This document shows positions 37,617 to 47,733 of a DNA stretch of 64,000 bases, in pieces. Below the pieces are notes generated by a model. It saw only the letters and a list, made by a program, of their open reading frames with translations, ran no database searches and had not been told where the DNA came from. Each line of letters begins with the position of its first letter. Positions within the stretch are counted from its first letter, which is position 1. The position numbers and the translations under genes were made by a program. The DNA is from a virus, in the IMG/VR virus record IMGVR_UViG_3300025000_000083, positions 1-64,000 of that record. One strand, given 5' to 3'.

Positions 37617-38408
37617 CTATTGTTTTTCAAGTCCCTTAATCGCTTCCAAAATACTATTCAGGTCAATGCTGCCTGTCGCATTATTTTTTCCCTTACCCCA
37701 CATCAGGGATGAGTTGAAGTCCTGATTTGTTGAACTGAGGTATTCTGCACCCGAACCAAGTACGTTCTTAACACCTGAGTTGATGTTTTTCATTCCTGAG
37801 TCCCTTAACATCTGTGCTATCTGTGCAGCCTGCAAGTACGGATCGGCCTTGTTCCATTCCCATACACGGTTTTCTTCTCCTGCTTTTGTTCCAAGTGCAC
37901 TCATGTAGTCTCCCTGATAACCGGCTATCTGTTGTGCGGTGTCTCTTGCCATCTCTCCAAACTGATTCTGCTGCCTACCTACAAGTTCACCCATCATGCC
38001 ATAAGCCTCTGCACCACTTCCAAGTTCTGATGCTGCTCTTAATCCTGCTGACGTGGCTCCCTTTATCTCATTACGGTACATCTCTCCACCAGGGATGTCA
38101 TTTGCAAGCGTCCTTCCATACGAGTAATTAACAAGTTTATCAACACTCGGTGCAATAACGGCTTCGGGACGTGGGTTATTTGCCTCCATCTCCTTTGCCT
38201 GCTTTAACTGCCTCCCCCCGACTATTCCCTGAAATATTGACGGCAGGATGTTAAGCACCTGTGCAACAATCTCACTTGTGCCTCCGGTGGCTACTCCTAA
38301 TCCGGCTCTTGCTGCATTGCCTGCCAATGATGCGGCATATTTCTGACCTCTCTCATACTGCCCTTGATTGGCTGCAGCATACTTAGTTGGTGTGGGTGCC
38401 CATGTCAT
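37617..38408 (-). CDS. Probable internal virion protein, Gly/Ala-rich, 263 aa
   Basis: Begins MTWAPTPTKYAAANQGQYERGQ; the centre is rich in Gly, Ala and small residues (LAGNAARAGLGVATGGTSEI, VGRQQNQFGEMARDTAQQIAG), with long hydrophobic or amphipathic helices such as IVAQVLNILPSIFQGIVGG. Proteins of this type line the core and are ejected through the tail, often making membrane pores. It sits before the 434-residue protein. No enzymatic motif seen. Confidence 0.55.
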   Translation of the reverse strand: MTWAPTPTKYAAANQGQYERGQKYAASLAGNAARAGLGVATGGTSEIVAQVLNILPSIFQGIVGGRQLKQAKEMEANNPRPEAVIAPSVDKLVNYSYGRTLANDIPGGEMYRNEIKGATSAGLRAASELGSGAEAYGMMGELVGRQQNQFGEMARDTAQQIAGYQGDYMSALGTKAGEENRVWEWNKADPYLQAAQIAQMLRDSGMKNINSGVKNVLGSGAEYLSSTNQDFNSSLMWGKGKNNATGSIDLNSILEAIKGLEKQ

Positions 38409-38412
38409 ATCT

Positions 38413-41058
38413 TTAAATATTACGTTCTGATGGTGTTGAAAATACTGTTATCGAATCAATCCTGACCTTCTCATCATGTTCTGATGTCCTGAGTTTGACA
38501 AAGCAGAATCTCCCTCTCATCTCCCTTCCATTAAGTTTACGGCTAAGTGATGTCAGGAAATTCCCCTTGGAGTTCTCATCCTTCATTATCTTGCCAAAAT
38601 AAACTCCCTCTCTGCGTTCAAATACCGGAACATTACTTTCCATAAGTTCTCCGGCTGCTGATGCTTCTGCGGGGATGGACACATACCTTGCAAGTGACTC
38701 GAGCAGATGATCAGCAATAACTCCAATGGCTGTGAACACCTTGTTTTTAACAGGTTCCATATTAGAAACGACCTCTATCTCTGCATAGGTGGATGTTCCT
38801 GACCACGAAAGATAATCCTGTCCCTCATCCATATTCATAATCCACAGTCTTTGATGATACAAATGTGCGAAAAAATTACCTAAGTGAAGGTAGCTTTCGG
38901 TTATTTGATCTATCTCCGTGACAAACCTCCCTCTCTTTTCACTGAATACGATGCCCTTGATCTCATCTCCCTGACGGAATGTTGCCCATACTTCTTCAAA
39001 CTCATTGTTTGCTCCGATGTTCACCACAAGTGCATCTCCACCCCCTGTTGTTCTTATCCATGCCACAAGGTCTTTAAACCATCTTGACATCTTATATTCG
39101 GGTCCTGATAATGCAAGTTGTCCATTGGGTGCTGATCTTATAAGAGCTCCCTGACTGTTATCCCAATAATACAGATTCCTTCCATTTACCATTATGCTGT
39201 CGGGATGCTGACACCCATAGTCAGTCTCCATAGGACGTGTCTCTGCAAGGAACTGGTCAGTAAGTACGAACTGCTCTGTACCATCAGGATTAAAGGTCTG
39301 TATCCTGTTTACATAGATAGATGTCTCCTTATATAGTTGGATGATCTTTAAGGTGAACCCTACCTCTCTCAGTCCTGTTATGTCACCATTCTTCTTAGGC
39401 AGGTCAACAAAATCATCATAGACAAAATGAGCAATGTTATTTGTGCGTGTCCCTGTTATCAGAAATCCTCCGTTTCTTATCCTCTCATGCAATACTGTCT
39501 GCCTCTGGCTCAGATCATCCAAGAACGGGAATCCCTGAGATGTGAGTTTGTTCGCAATAAGCTGATCACTCCACCAATCACTCGGAAAGATGCTCTCTGC
39601 CCAAAATGGATATATGAGATTCGATGCGTGTTTATAGTTTAACCGGATATATTTGAAACAGTCATGTGCGGTGCTGTTAACCTCCGCTTCTTGCACCAAC
39701 ACCCCGTTTGCGCCAAATATCTGATCAACATCTCCTTTGTGATATTTCTTCCCATATTCATTTGTTGCAATGTCAAACACCATTCCTGCACCATAAGCAA
39801 CGGTTTGTCCTAATCCCTTACGTGGACGATATAGTTCGACTACGATGTTCTCTGCACCTTCAAATGGAGTAGGGTGTTCTACTGCCTGAAAGATAAGCCA
39901 ATCGCCTCCGATGGTATCTCCGTATTGCGTCCCTGTGGATTCTATCTCGTAATCATAAACGTAATCACTACCTATTGCCTCTCCATAACTTGTGGTTTCA
40001 TCAATAGTCCCTACAAGCCTTATCCTATCTCCTTCTTCCCATACATAAGTAGGAACCTTCCACCTGTTATTCTTGCCCTGTGTCCATTCAAATGTATCGG
40101 TGACATTAAGAGCATATCGGTTATTCCCTATCCCTGTTATATTATCAGCACGAATCTGTACAAAATAATCCATAGAGATATTCCCGTAATACACAATCTC
40201 GTATGTCTCTGCCCAATCAGGGGGGGTGTGTTTAATCTTGAATAATAAAGAGACTATTTCATTAAGTGCCGGACCTCCTTCTTTAGAGTAGAAAGGAATA
40301 TAGATGTCGAGAAGTTTGGTTTTTACTACTGAACATTGCCTTCCACTCCTATCTTTATAAACAATCCCGAATCCGTGGGTTGCGCCACATTTTAAGTCCG
40401 TGAACTTTGATGTAAATCCGTATGATGATATATATGCAGTCAATGTAAGATAATCAAACATCACTGTCAAATCCTTTATTTCATAAGGATCAAAACAGAA
40501 TGTCCTCCCTGTCTCGTCCATGTATATCTGATTATAAGGAGATCCTGCTACAACTGACATCCCAGCCAAAGTCATTGCTGCAGACAGTCCTGCTTTTACA
40601 TCTGCCAATGTGTCTCCGGGATTTGCTACATACGAAGCACTTAAATCAGTGCCATCCATGACGTTTACTGCATTCACAAAATAAGTGCCACCTTCTACTA
40701 TGCTCTCAGGGATTGTAATTGCCATTACTGCTGTCACAATCTCCCATTCTTTACAGTGACCTGCGGGGTCAACTCCAATAGATGATCCTGTTTGTACCGG
40801 AGATGCATCAAGTATAGTAGATGGTACTACACTCCCTGCGTCTGTGTAGATAATCTCATAGTTAATGTCCGGCTGAATCACATCAGACCCCTCGGTTATC
40901 ATTCCAAAGACAAGAGCATTACCCCCTACCAGTTCCATGTGTCCTGCAAGTGGAGGGACATAGGTAAATGGTTCGGCAATGACCCCTGCATCAATGATCT
41001 CCTTCACCCTATCATTATAGAATGCAAGATTATAATCCGAGTTGTGTGCTGCTATCAT
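38413..41058 (-). CDS. C-terminal part of a split stabilization-type virion protein, 881 aa
   Basis: The protein starts inside a known pattern: AAHNSDYNLAFYNDRVKEII, then YVPPLAGHMELVGGNALVFG, normally in the middle of the long crAss-type tail stabilization protein. The rest is beta-rich, with tandem SYGEAIGSDYV and QYGDTIGGDWL motifs and an Asp-rich region. The N-terminal parts of that protein appear to be encoded as separate genes at 43964 and 41507. It probably forms the connector or tail stem, holding the head-to-tail joint and fibres. A natural ATG start lies at the border, so it can be made independently. Confidence 0.6.
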   Translation of the reverse strand: MIAAHNSDYNLAFYNDRVKEIIDAGVIAEPFTYVPPLAGHMELVGGNALVFGMITEGSDVIQPDINYEIIYTDAGSVVPSTILDASPVQTGSSIGVDPAGHCKEWEIVTAVMAITIPESIVEGGTYFVNAVNVMDGTDLSASYVANPGDTLADVKAGLSAAMTLAGMSVVAGSPYNQIYMDETGRTFCFDPYEIKDLTVMFDYLTLTAYISSYGFTSKFTDLKCGATHGFGIVYKDRSGRQCSVVKTKLLDIYIPFYSKEGGPALNEIVSLLFKIKHTPPDWAETYEIVYYGNISMDYFVQIRADNITGIGNNRYALNVTDTFEWTQGKNNRWKVPTYVWEEGDRIRLVGTIDETTSYGEAIGSDYVYDYEIESTGTQYGDTIGGDWLIFQAVEHPTPFEGAENIVVELYRPRKGLGQTVAYGAGMVFDIATNEYGKKYHKGDVDQIFGANGVLVQEAEVNSTAHDCFKYIRLNYKHASNLIYPFWAESIFPSDWWSDQLIANKLTSQGFPFLDDLSQRQTVLHERIRNGGFLITGTRTNNIAHFVYDDFVDLPKKNGDITGLREVGFTLKIIQLYKETSIYVNRIQTFNPDGTEQFVLTDQFLAETRPMETDYGCQHPDSIMVNGRNLYYWDNSQGALIRSAPNGQLALSGPEYKMSRWFKDLVAWIRTTGGGDALVVNIGANNEFEEVWATFRQGDEIKGIVFSEKRGRFVTEIDQITESYLHLGNFFAHLYHQRLWIMNMDEGQDYLSWSGTSTYAEIEVVSNMEPVKNKVFTAIGVIADHLLESLARYVSIPAEASAAGELMESNVPVFERREGVYFGKIMKDENSKGNFLTSLSRKLNGREMRGRFCFVKLRTSEHDEKVRIDSITVFSTPSERNI

Positions 41059-41065
41059 CAGTGTG

Positions 41066-41494
41066 TTAGCTTACATAGATTATGCCAAGAGCGTTCCATG
41101 TGATGGTGCTTGTGCCATTACTCACAATCTGGTCTGTCTCGAGATCAATGATTGCCCTAATTTTTGATGTTGCGGGGTTTCCGGTATCGGCATATACTAC
41201 CAAATAACGGTAATTGAGACTTGCTCCCGGCCCTATCACCTGATCTGTTGCGTCAAGAAAATAGTTATTACCATGTGCTGTTGATGCGTTTCCGGCAATA
41301 GCCACTCCTCCTGCTGCATATCCGGTTGTCGCTGCAATCTCATACGTTGCAGTATCAAGGTTAGATACATACTGATGCGTAGCGGCATTTGGAGTAAAGG
41401 TATTTTTCAGCAACATGAGTTTCAGAGATTCATTCTTCCATGCGGTAGTGATCTCATCTTTTACAAATTTTGGAATACAACTAAGACTTGCCAT
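41066..41494 (-). CDS. Small structural protein, 142 aa
   Basis: A beta-rich protein (SCIPKFVKDEITTAW, then TGYAAGGVAIAGN, ending TITWNALGIIYVS) of the type found in phage tails and fibres. It lies between two pieces of the stabilization-type protein, so it seems to be a domain insertion or an added tail gene. No named family recognised. Confidence 0.55.
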   Translation of the reverse strand: MASLSCIPKFVKDEITTAWKNESLKLMLLKNTFTPNAATHQYVSNLDTATYEIAATTGYAAGGVAIAGNASTAHGNNYFLDATDQVIGPGASLNYRYLVVYADTGNPATSKIRAIIDLETDQIVSNGTSTITWNALGIIYVS

Positions 41495-41506
41495 GATATT
41501 TTGAAT

Positions 41507-43954
41507 TTAAGTTATTTCGACTGTTGATAAATATACTCTTACTGTGTCTCCTGTGTACATCGCTACATCTGCTGCAAAGTACCTGTCAAATGCTCCATTA
41601 TAAACATCCTGCGAGGTGGCATTGTGTCCACGTGTCACACCATTGACGGTTATCTTCCACCATAATATGAATGGGTCACTGTTGCCAAAATCATAAGATA
41701 TTGTGCCCGTGACCCTGATTACCGTGCCTCCACTTGCCACAACCCCTGCGCCTGAGGTTATCCTCAGATCAGTAGGCTCATCCATGTCAATGCTTACATA
41801 ACAGGTGACATCTGACGGAGGTATGACCACTGCTGCTGACTGCTCTACCCATACTGATATTGTATCTCCGGCATCCGTCATAAAGGTTATCGGTGCTGAT
41901 GGCTTTGCTCCTCCGATGTTCTCCTCTGTCGGATATACTTCAAGGGTGTCACCATCATTGAAATACATGCCTTCTGACATAGGGTAGTCACCATTTCTGT
42001 TTACAGTGAGCCAATCCGGTTTTGCACTCATATAAGCATTATACGGTAATGCCTCCATAATCAAATCCTCTTTGTTTGCCACACCAAATTCTGCTGCTGT
42101 CCATATAAGATGATTTGCGGATGCAGCAACACTTGAATTTACAATGCTTGGCTTAATTGGTGTCAGTCCCAATGGTATCTGTGTATTCGCTGCCTTCTGA
42201 ATATCTACTGCTGAGAGATACACATCTACCGTTTCTCCTGCCACCAAGTTCCTGTTTAATGCTATCGGTACTGGGTAATTTATAGTGCCATTGGTCACTG
42301 AGAAACTACCACCACCATACGGCAATACCCCTATATCTGCCCTCCAATACATCGTAAATGTATCACCAGGATTATAGTCTGAGTTGTCAGTTCTGAATAC
42401 CAACGTCACAAGCCTGCTCTGGCTCATTGCCGAAGCGGAGTTATTAGTTATAGTCTGAGGACTTGCATCATCGGGGTCTTTCTGTACTGTACAGACTATT
42501 GCTACCGGAGGGGGAGGGCTTGCTGCTGCCTGAGAAACGAGTATTGATGAACTGTCACCATAAGAGTTTGTCAAAACAATGTATCCCGACCTTGCCACGT
42601 ATGCGGTGTTCTCTGTTGCGGGAAATACTGCGATTACTTCACCATTAACCATGGTCATCCCTGCTGACATGTCAAAACCACCACCATTGCGAAGTGTAAG
42701 CCATGATGGAAATGAAGTCAGAAACAAAGATACGGGGGAACAATCTATGATTATCTCCTCCCTGTCATCATATCCCTCCTCTGCTGCTCCAAAAGCTATT
42801 GCAGGGATGGTTGACACATAGGACATAAACACATCTGGGGTGAGGGGGGTTAATCCTAATCCAACCTCCTCGGGCAATGATTCAATTGAGTTTTCTACTG
42901 ATGGCAACGGCACGGATAATGCCAATTCAACATACCCTGCCTCAGTAGTTCGGGAAATCTCATTGCCTCTCTCCTGCTCCTCAAACTTATTTATTGTCTC
43001 TATAAGGAACCATTTTGATGTGTCCTGACTGCTTCTGCCTATAACCTCTATGGCTCGTACTTCTTCTCCTCCTGTGTCGAAAGTTATTTGTAGCTTGTTG
43101 TTCAATGACACCATCTCATTTGCAAGGCCTGTGGCTGTTTCTTCTTCTGCCTGTGGCACGGGAATAATACTTGCCGGAGAAAAGGTACTCTTTCTCCAAT
43201 CCATGTACACATACCTGTATGCCACCTGAAATAATGTCTGCCTGAGATTATTTATTTTGCGTGTGTCGTCTGACTCATAGGTGACTACCGGAGGATGTTT
43301 TGGTGGTGCTGCCTCAAAATAGAAGTTCTTCACATCCATAGAGTAATACGCATCCTCAATGAGACATTTCAGATTAAGCCATGCTGTCCCTGCATCTGAC
43401 TTTGGTTCATTGCCTACATTTGCGTTAAGAAGACTCTTGTAATAACCATTGCCATTGCTGACTATCTGATCTATGTCATAACTTTCTATCGCACTCCACT
43501 CTAATGTCTGAGGGTACTGACCATAACCGATGCCAAGCAAAAATGACTTCTTTGCTCTTGCTATGTCCATCTGATAGATTGGATTCAGATTATCCGTCCA
43601 TACGAGTCTTCCATGCACCACACGTGGATTATTAAACTTATACTTAGCATTGAAGCCTATGTCATTATACTGGTCATAATAAACTACTGTCTGTACACGG
43701 GTGTCGATGTTTATCTCTATTATCCATGCTGAATATCTCTCTGTGTCAATATAAAAGACATACAAACACCTTGTCTCTGGATCAATGCATTTACCATTCA
43801 GCAGGATATTTGTGATATAAGAAGGGTCAATAGAAGTCGTTGCGCCATCTTCCTTTATGAGCCTCACAGACCTCCAATAAGTCTTCAGTGCTGATGCTTT
43901 TGTTGCAACGGCACTGTCATATGAAAGGGATAATATTTTAGCGTATGAACTCAT
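41507..43954 (-). CDS. Middle part of a stabilization-type virion protein with BACON-like domains, 815 aa
   Basis: Residues about 1-350 read like the early part of the stabilization protein (LIKEDGATTSIDPSYITNIL, ARVVHG-like strands around RVVHGRLVWTDN, then RQTLFQVAYRYVYMDW). Later there are two BACON-like modules: around SFPSWLTLRNGGG with GDSSSILVSQAAA, and around KPDWLTVNRNGDYPMS with GDTISVWVEQSAA. BACON domains may bind mucin or glycans. The C-terminal region is another beta domain. BACON-bearing virion proteins are known from crAssphage. It would be exposed at the tail. Confidence 0.65.
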   Translation of the reverse strand: MSSYAKILSLSYDSAVATKASALKTYWRSVRLIKEDGATTSIDPSYITNILLNGKCIDPETRCLYVFYIDTERYSAWIIEINIDTRVQTVVYYDQYNDIGFNAKYKFNNPRVVHGRLVWTDNLNPIYQMDIARAKKSFLLGIGYGQYPQTLEWSAIESYDIDQIVSNGNGYYKSLLNANVGNEPKSDAGTAWLNLKCLIEDAYYSMDVKNFYFEAAPPKHPPVVTYESDDTRKINNLRQTLFQVAYRYVYMDWRKSTFSPASIIPVPQAEEETATGLANEMVSLNNKLQITFDTGGEEVRAIEVIGRSSQDTSKWFLIETINKFEEQERGNEISRTTEAGYVELALSVPLPSVENSIESLPEEVGLGLTPLTPDVFMSYVSTIPAIAFGAAEEGYDDREEIIIDCSPVSLFLTSFPSWLTLRNGGGFDMSAGMTMVNGEVIAVFPATENTAYVARSGYIVLTNSYGDSSSILVSQAAASPPPPVAIVCTVQKDPDDASPQTITNNSASAMSQSRLVTLVFRTDNSDYNPGDTFTMYWRADIGVLPYGGGSFSVTNGTINYPVPIALNRNLVAGETVDVYLSAVDIQKAANTQIPLGLTPIKPSIVNSSVAASANHLIWTAAEFGVANKEDLIMEALPYNAYMSAKPDWLTVNRNGDYPMSEGMYFNDGDTLEVYPTEENIGGAKPSAPITFMTDAGDTISVWVEQSAAVVIPPSDVTCYVSIDMDEPTDLRITSGAGVVASGGTVIRVTGTISYDFGNSDPFILWWKITVNGVTRGHNATSQDVYNGAFDRYFAADVAMYTGDTVRVYLSTVEIT

Positions 43955-43963
43955 TCTTAATTA

Positions 43964-45481
43964 TTAAGGCGTATCCCGCATGCAACGAACCGAACATCCA
44001 GCTGACTTATTAATATCGCTTCTAAATGCTTGAATATTATTCCATAAAATATAGCGAGACCATGCATTCGCTCCCCCTGCCACAGTAGAACTCCATTTAT
44101 TACCATAGTTAGTTTTTTGATAAAACACACCATCATTGCCACGATAACCACCAGGCATATATTTGAGTCCATATTCATCTGTAGCCCCTGTATTTGGTGT
44201 TGTCCAATGATCTAATCCCATTTCTTTTAGTTTCCCCCCAGCAACAAAATCGCCCCCTGCGAATGCCATTAAAGCAGACCAATCTGCATCACTTGGGACT
44301 CTCCATCCCGTAGGTGCAAGATAGGCTCCTGCAACAACATTGTGATGATCTACTGCGTACCAATTATAAAGTAATCCATAATCAGGTATATTTAAAGGAT
44401 CATTATTGTAAGCACAATATCCTTCTGTTATCAATGCTGCCCATGCGGCATTACCAACTACTTCTGTTATTGGAGACCCATCTCGGAATTTAGTTGTCTT
44501 TAGATTCTCTACCATCCACTGCTGAGCACCAATAGTAACATAAGTATAAACATTACCATCTGCATCAATAATTCCATCTTGGGTTGTTATAGTCGAGGTA
44601 TTTGAATTTGGACTTGTACCAACATCATTATATGCACGTACACGGTAATAATATGGTGTCAGAGGTGATAATCCACTGACTGTATCAAATAATACATTGC
44701 CTACATCCTTATTGTTAAACCCTGCCACAAATGCAGTAAAATTCACATCCGTTGCTACATCGAGATAATATCCCGTCACCCCTTCTACTGCCAACCAGTT
44801 TGCTATAAAGGTCGTAGGTGTCTTCACACTCCCATTTATCGCTACCGGAGCCACGGGTTCACCCTCATCAGCAAGCCACAAAAGACAATTATCTCCAAGT
44901 AGGTCAAACAATAAATCAAACTTACCTCCGGGCACTGCACGGAATCCTGAAAGATCACTTGCCCCTGTATTCGGGTCTGTCCAATGCTGTTCCCCTGTCT
45001 CCTTTAATTTTCCGCCTGCTATCGCTGCACCACCAAGATATGTTAATAACGTGTCAATATCTGCCTCCGTAGGTACTCTCCACCCATCAGGGCAAAAGCC
45101 TGCTGTCATTACCTGACCATGCGTATAAAGCCTCCCATAGATGTCTGCATTATCCTCAGTGTCATCATATACCTTACTGCCCGGATACTCACCATCATAG
45201 TTCTTCTTCATCCACGTTTGAGTGCCTATAACTATCTCATTATAGCCACTATAAACAAATTGTCCACCAATACTCGATCCATAATATGTGATGAGATTAT
45301 TGGGATTGATTAAAATGCAAACTTCAGACTGCAATGATTCAGCATTTCCGCTTTCGTTCTGAGATGCAGAGGATAAAGCACGGATATTTAAAGCCTCGAT
45401 ATATTCTCCGGGCTGCAAATCGGCAGGCGCATCGTCTTTGTTCAAGCCAATCTTAAATGATTTCTTATCCTTCAATTGCAT
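43964..45481 (-). CDS. N-terminal part of stabilization-type protein with FISUMP and fn3 domains, 505 aa
   Basis: The first 55 residues (MQLKDKKSFKIGLNKDDAPA, LQPGEYIEALNIRALSS) are the normal N-terminus of the long stabilization protein. From about residue 80 there are two FISUMP domains (IGTQTWMKKNYDGEYPG ... CPDGWRVPTEADIDTLL; then IGAQQWMVENLKTTKFRDGS ... PTGWRVPSDADWSALM) with a fibronectin III domain between them (about 210-295). FISUMP domains are Bacteroidetes/Fibrobacter surface modules. It likely decorates the tail and contacts the host. A GIY-YIG gene overlaps its start. Confidence 0.65.
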   Translation of the reverse strand: MQLKDKKSFKIGLNKDDAPADLQPGEYIEALNIRALSSASQNESGNAESLQSEVCILINPNNLITYYGSSIGGQFVYSGYNEIVIGTQTWMKKNYDGEYPGSKVYDDTEDNADIYGRLYTHGQVMTAGFCPDGWRVPTEADIDTLLTYLGGAAIAGGKLKETGEQHWTDPNTGASDLSGFRAVPGGKFDLLFDLLGDNCLLWLADEGEPVAPVAINGSVKTPTTFIANWLAVEGVTGYYLDVATDVNFTAFVAGFNNKDVGNVLFDTVSGLSPLTPYYYRVRAYNDVGTSPNSNTSTITTQDGIIDADGNVYTYVTIGAQQWMVENLKTTKFRDGSPITEVVGNAAWAALITEGYCAYNNDPLNIPDYGLLYNWYAVDHHNVVAGAYLAPTGWRVPSDADWSALMAFAGGDFVAGGKLKEMGLDHWTTPNTGATDEYGLKYMPGGYRGNDGVFYQKTNYGNKWSSTVAGGANAWSRYILWNNIQAFRSDINKSAGCSVRCMRDTP

Positions 45482-46284
45482 AATGATGCTTCTTGTTGCT
45501 CTATTTTATTTTTTAATTTTCTTAATTCCCATGTTTTTAATGCAGATAAACGACATCTTTCCTTTACCTCGGAGGATCTCGGCTTCCGCATTTTCTGTTT
45601 ACTCTCCTCTGTATGTTTAAATCCTTTATGCGACTGACTCATCTTCTCTCGCAGTTCTTCCGGCATCTTTTTACCCTTCCATGGACCAGGTCTCCCTTTG
45701 CTTGCTATTGACATCTTCGCTAAAGTCTCTTTTGAAAAGCGTCCATGAGTCCCTTTATACTTATTTGGTCTGCCTGTACTTGCAATGCGAGTTCTCTCTC
45801 GATGCATATCAGACATTTTTCTCCCTAAGTTATTTTTATTCCCCTTATGAGCCCTCGACATCTTCTCTCTTGTTTCTTTTGAATATATCCTGTTTTTAGC
45901 AAATTCCCTCATCTTTTGTCTTGTTTTTTCCGATGGGTTACTATTTGCTTTTCCAATCTTCTTTCTTGTTTCTCCTGATAATTTACGTCCTAAAGAACTT
46001 CCTGCTATCTTACAGATATTAAAATATGGTTTCAATTTACTTATATAAAACTGTTCTCTGTTTATCATCCAATCAGAAAAACAAGGTTCAATAATTGAGA
46101 ATTGTAAATCGTCAATCCCGTATTTATTAACATGATATTGAAGTTTTTTAGAATGATGTTTATTGTCGATTAAATGTTTAAAGTGTTCTCTCCACCGATG
46201 AGTTATATCTAAAGAACTTCCAATATAAATCCTTTCGGGTTTAATCTTAGACTGAATCTTATATATGCCAGATTGGTTTTTCAT
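45472..46284 (-). CDS. GIY-YIG homing endonuclease with NUMOD3 repeats
   Basis: 270 residues, MKNQSGIYKIQSKIKPERIY start and Glu in NREQFYISKLKPYFN (GIY-YIG, about 1-90), then several NUMOD3-like repeats (SKETREKMSRAHKGNKNN, GRPGPWKGKKMP, HTEESKQKMRKP). It overlaps the stop of the upstream gene by 4 bases (ATGA) and the start of the FISUMP gene by 10, so it is tightly fitted into the late operon. There is no folded leader of the E or N type. Confidence 0.85.
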   Translation of the reverse strand: MKNQSGIYKIQSKIKPERIYIGSSLDITHRWREHFKHLIDNKHHSKKLQYHVNKYGIDDLQFSIIEPCFSDWMINREQFYISKLKPYFNICKIAGSSLGRKLSGETRKKIGKANSNPSEKTRQKMREFAKNRIYSKETREKMSRAHKGNKNNLGRKMSDMHRERTRIASTGRPNKYKGTHGRFSKETLAKMSIASKGRPGPWKGKKMPEELREKMSQSHKGFKHTEESKQKMRKPRSSEVKERCRLSALKTWELRKLKNKIEQQEASLCN

Positions 46285-47066
46285 CTGCGGGGGGCTTGAT
46301 AGGTAGTACTATAAACCATCCTGAGATATTCGTCTTTTGTGAATGCGTTCTCATGTGACCTCAATGCTTCAATCGCTTCTTCATGTTCTGTTTTAAGCCT
46401 TTCCTTTGCGTTGTAAGCTATCCTTTGGTCATTTTCGTCCTTCTGCCAGAGAACATAAGTTCTGAGTGCAGGAACGCATATACGTGGTATCAGAGATGAA
46501 CCATCGGGTTTTAATCCGGTACTGACATATTCCAAAACAATTTCTGACCTTGGGGTGCTGCCTGAGAACACAAACTGCCTGTTCTCTCTGTCCTCACGAA
46601 AATATGCATCATCAATGGCTCCGGGTAGTCCATATAAACCTCCAACAAAAACACCATTTTTCCAGTGATCTTGGAAGTAGATTATATTTGCTACATCAGC
46701 AGCTCCAATGGCTGCACCGTAATAATTGCCTATTTCCTCTCCTGTATCATCGAATACCCTTGGGAGTAATATGCTATCTTTCTTTGTGATGACCACCAAT
46801 TTGCCCTCACTCGGGTAGCCAATTTTGATGTAATCTATGTAGTCTGCCGGAAATGCAACTGTTTTGGCTGCACTCATGTGAAGATAAACTACTTCTGAAC
46901 CCGAGTCCAGATGATACATAGAAAGTTCTTCCGAGAATCCCTCAATGGCAATCTGCATATATCTGAGGTACGATTTTAAACTATAGTCCTGCAGTCTGTT
47001 AAGCATCGACATGACCACATATCTCAGTGTCACAAGTCCGGCGGTCTTTGGTATGGCAGTTGACAT
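46281..47066 (-). CDS. Probable tail-tube or ring protein, 261 aa
   Basis: MSTAIPKTAGLVTLRYVVMS begins the protein; alpha/beta with FPADYIDYIKIGYPSEGKL and a C-terminal helical region (NAKERLKTEHEEAIEALRSH). Two similar-sized proteins follow upstream in the operon (47070, 47734). Three consecutive genes of this kind after the capsid module suit head-completion or tail-ring proteins of short-tailed phages. I do not recognise a specific family, so the function is contextual. Confidence 0.55.
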   Translation of the reverse strand: MSTAIPKTAGLVTLRYVVMSMLNRLQDYSLKSYLRYMQIAIEGFSEELSMYHLDSGSEVVYLHMSAAKTVAFPADYIDYIKIGYPSEGKLVVITKKDSILLPRVFDDTGEEIGNYYGAAIGAADVANIIYFQDHWKNGVFVGGLYGLPGAIDDAYFREDRENRQFVFSGSTPRSEIVLEYVSTGLKPDGSSLIPRICVPALRTYVLWQKDENDQRIAYNAKERLKTEHEEAIEALRSHENAFTKDEYLRMVYSTTYQAPRR

Positions 47067-47069
47067 TGC

Positions 47070-47732
47070 TTATTGGTTTTTAGTTATGACCATATCATTC
47101 GACACGTCAGCAGTAGGTTTGCCTCGCATCACTTCAATAACCATCTTCATCAGATCATCCTCCCCATTCTCGGGCAGGGCAAGGTCATCAAAATCGTCAA
47201 TCTGATCCAGATTTTGGACTAATAAGGCATCGACACTTGTTATTAATGTAGCAGGAGCCACAGGTAGTTTATCGAGCCTAAGTAGGTGACTTGCTTCTCC
47301 TGCGCCTGTGCTCAGATAGTTTTGTTCAAGCGAGTAGGTGGGTGTCGAATCCATGGTATTCACTTCAAGTTCTGCAAACACTACTGCTGCCGTTGCCTCC
47401 ATTGGCGCAAACACATTTGATGGATCATCGGTGTCTGAAATTTGTCTTATCCCTGCATTTTCCGGCAACTGAACAGGAGCAAATGGCAATAATACATGAG
47501 CCTTTGTGCCTACCTGACTTGCTACTGCACATGGATACATCTTACTCCATGCGTCAATCTGACTGAACTCATTGTACTTCTTTCCGTTTCTCCATGCATT
47601 GATGATGATCTTATTGAATGCAGATGACATCCATACCTTAATCTCTTCTGGGTGGTACTGTCCTTTCAAATCACCCGCATTATCAGATGCAAGCCACGAT
47701 TGAATATTGTCAACCAAGTTTATTTTCTTCAT
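47070..47732 (-). CDS. Probable head-tail connector or tail protein, 220 aa
   Basis: Starts MKKINLVDNIQSWLASD, with a hydrophobic strand-rich middle (MYPCAVASQVGTKAHVLLPF) and an acidic helical C-terminus. It is co-directional with and 3 bases from its neighbours. Context indicates a structural role; no domain is certain. Confidence 0.5.
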   Translation of the reverse strand: MKKINLVDNIQSWLASDNAGDLKGQYHPEEIKVWMSSAFNKIIINAWRNGKKYNEFSQIDAWSKMYPCAVASQVGTKAHVLLPFAPVQLPENAGIRQISDTDDPSNVFAPMEATAAVVFAELEVNTMDSTPTYSLEQNYLSTGAGEASHLLRLDKLPVAPATLITSVDALLVQNLDQIDDFDDLALPENGEDDLMKMVIEVMRGKPTADVSNDMVITKNQ

Positions 47733-47733
47733 G

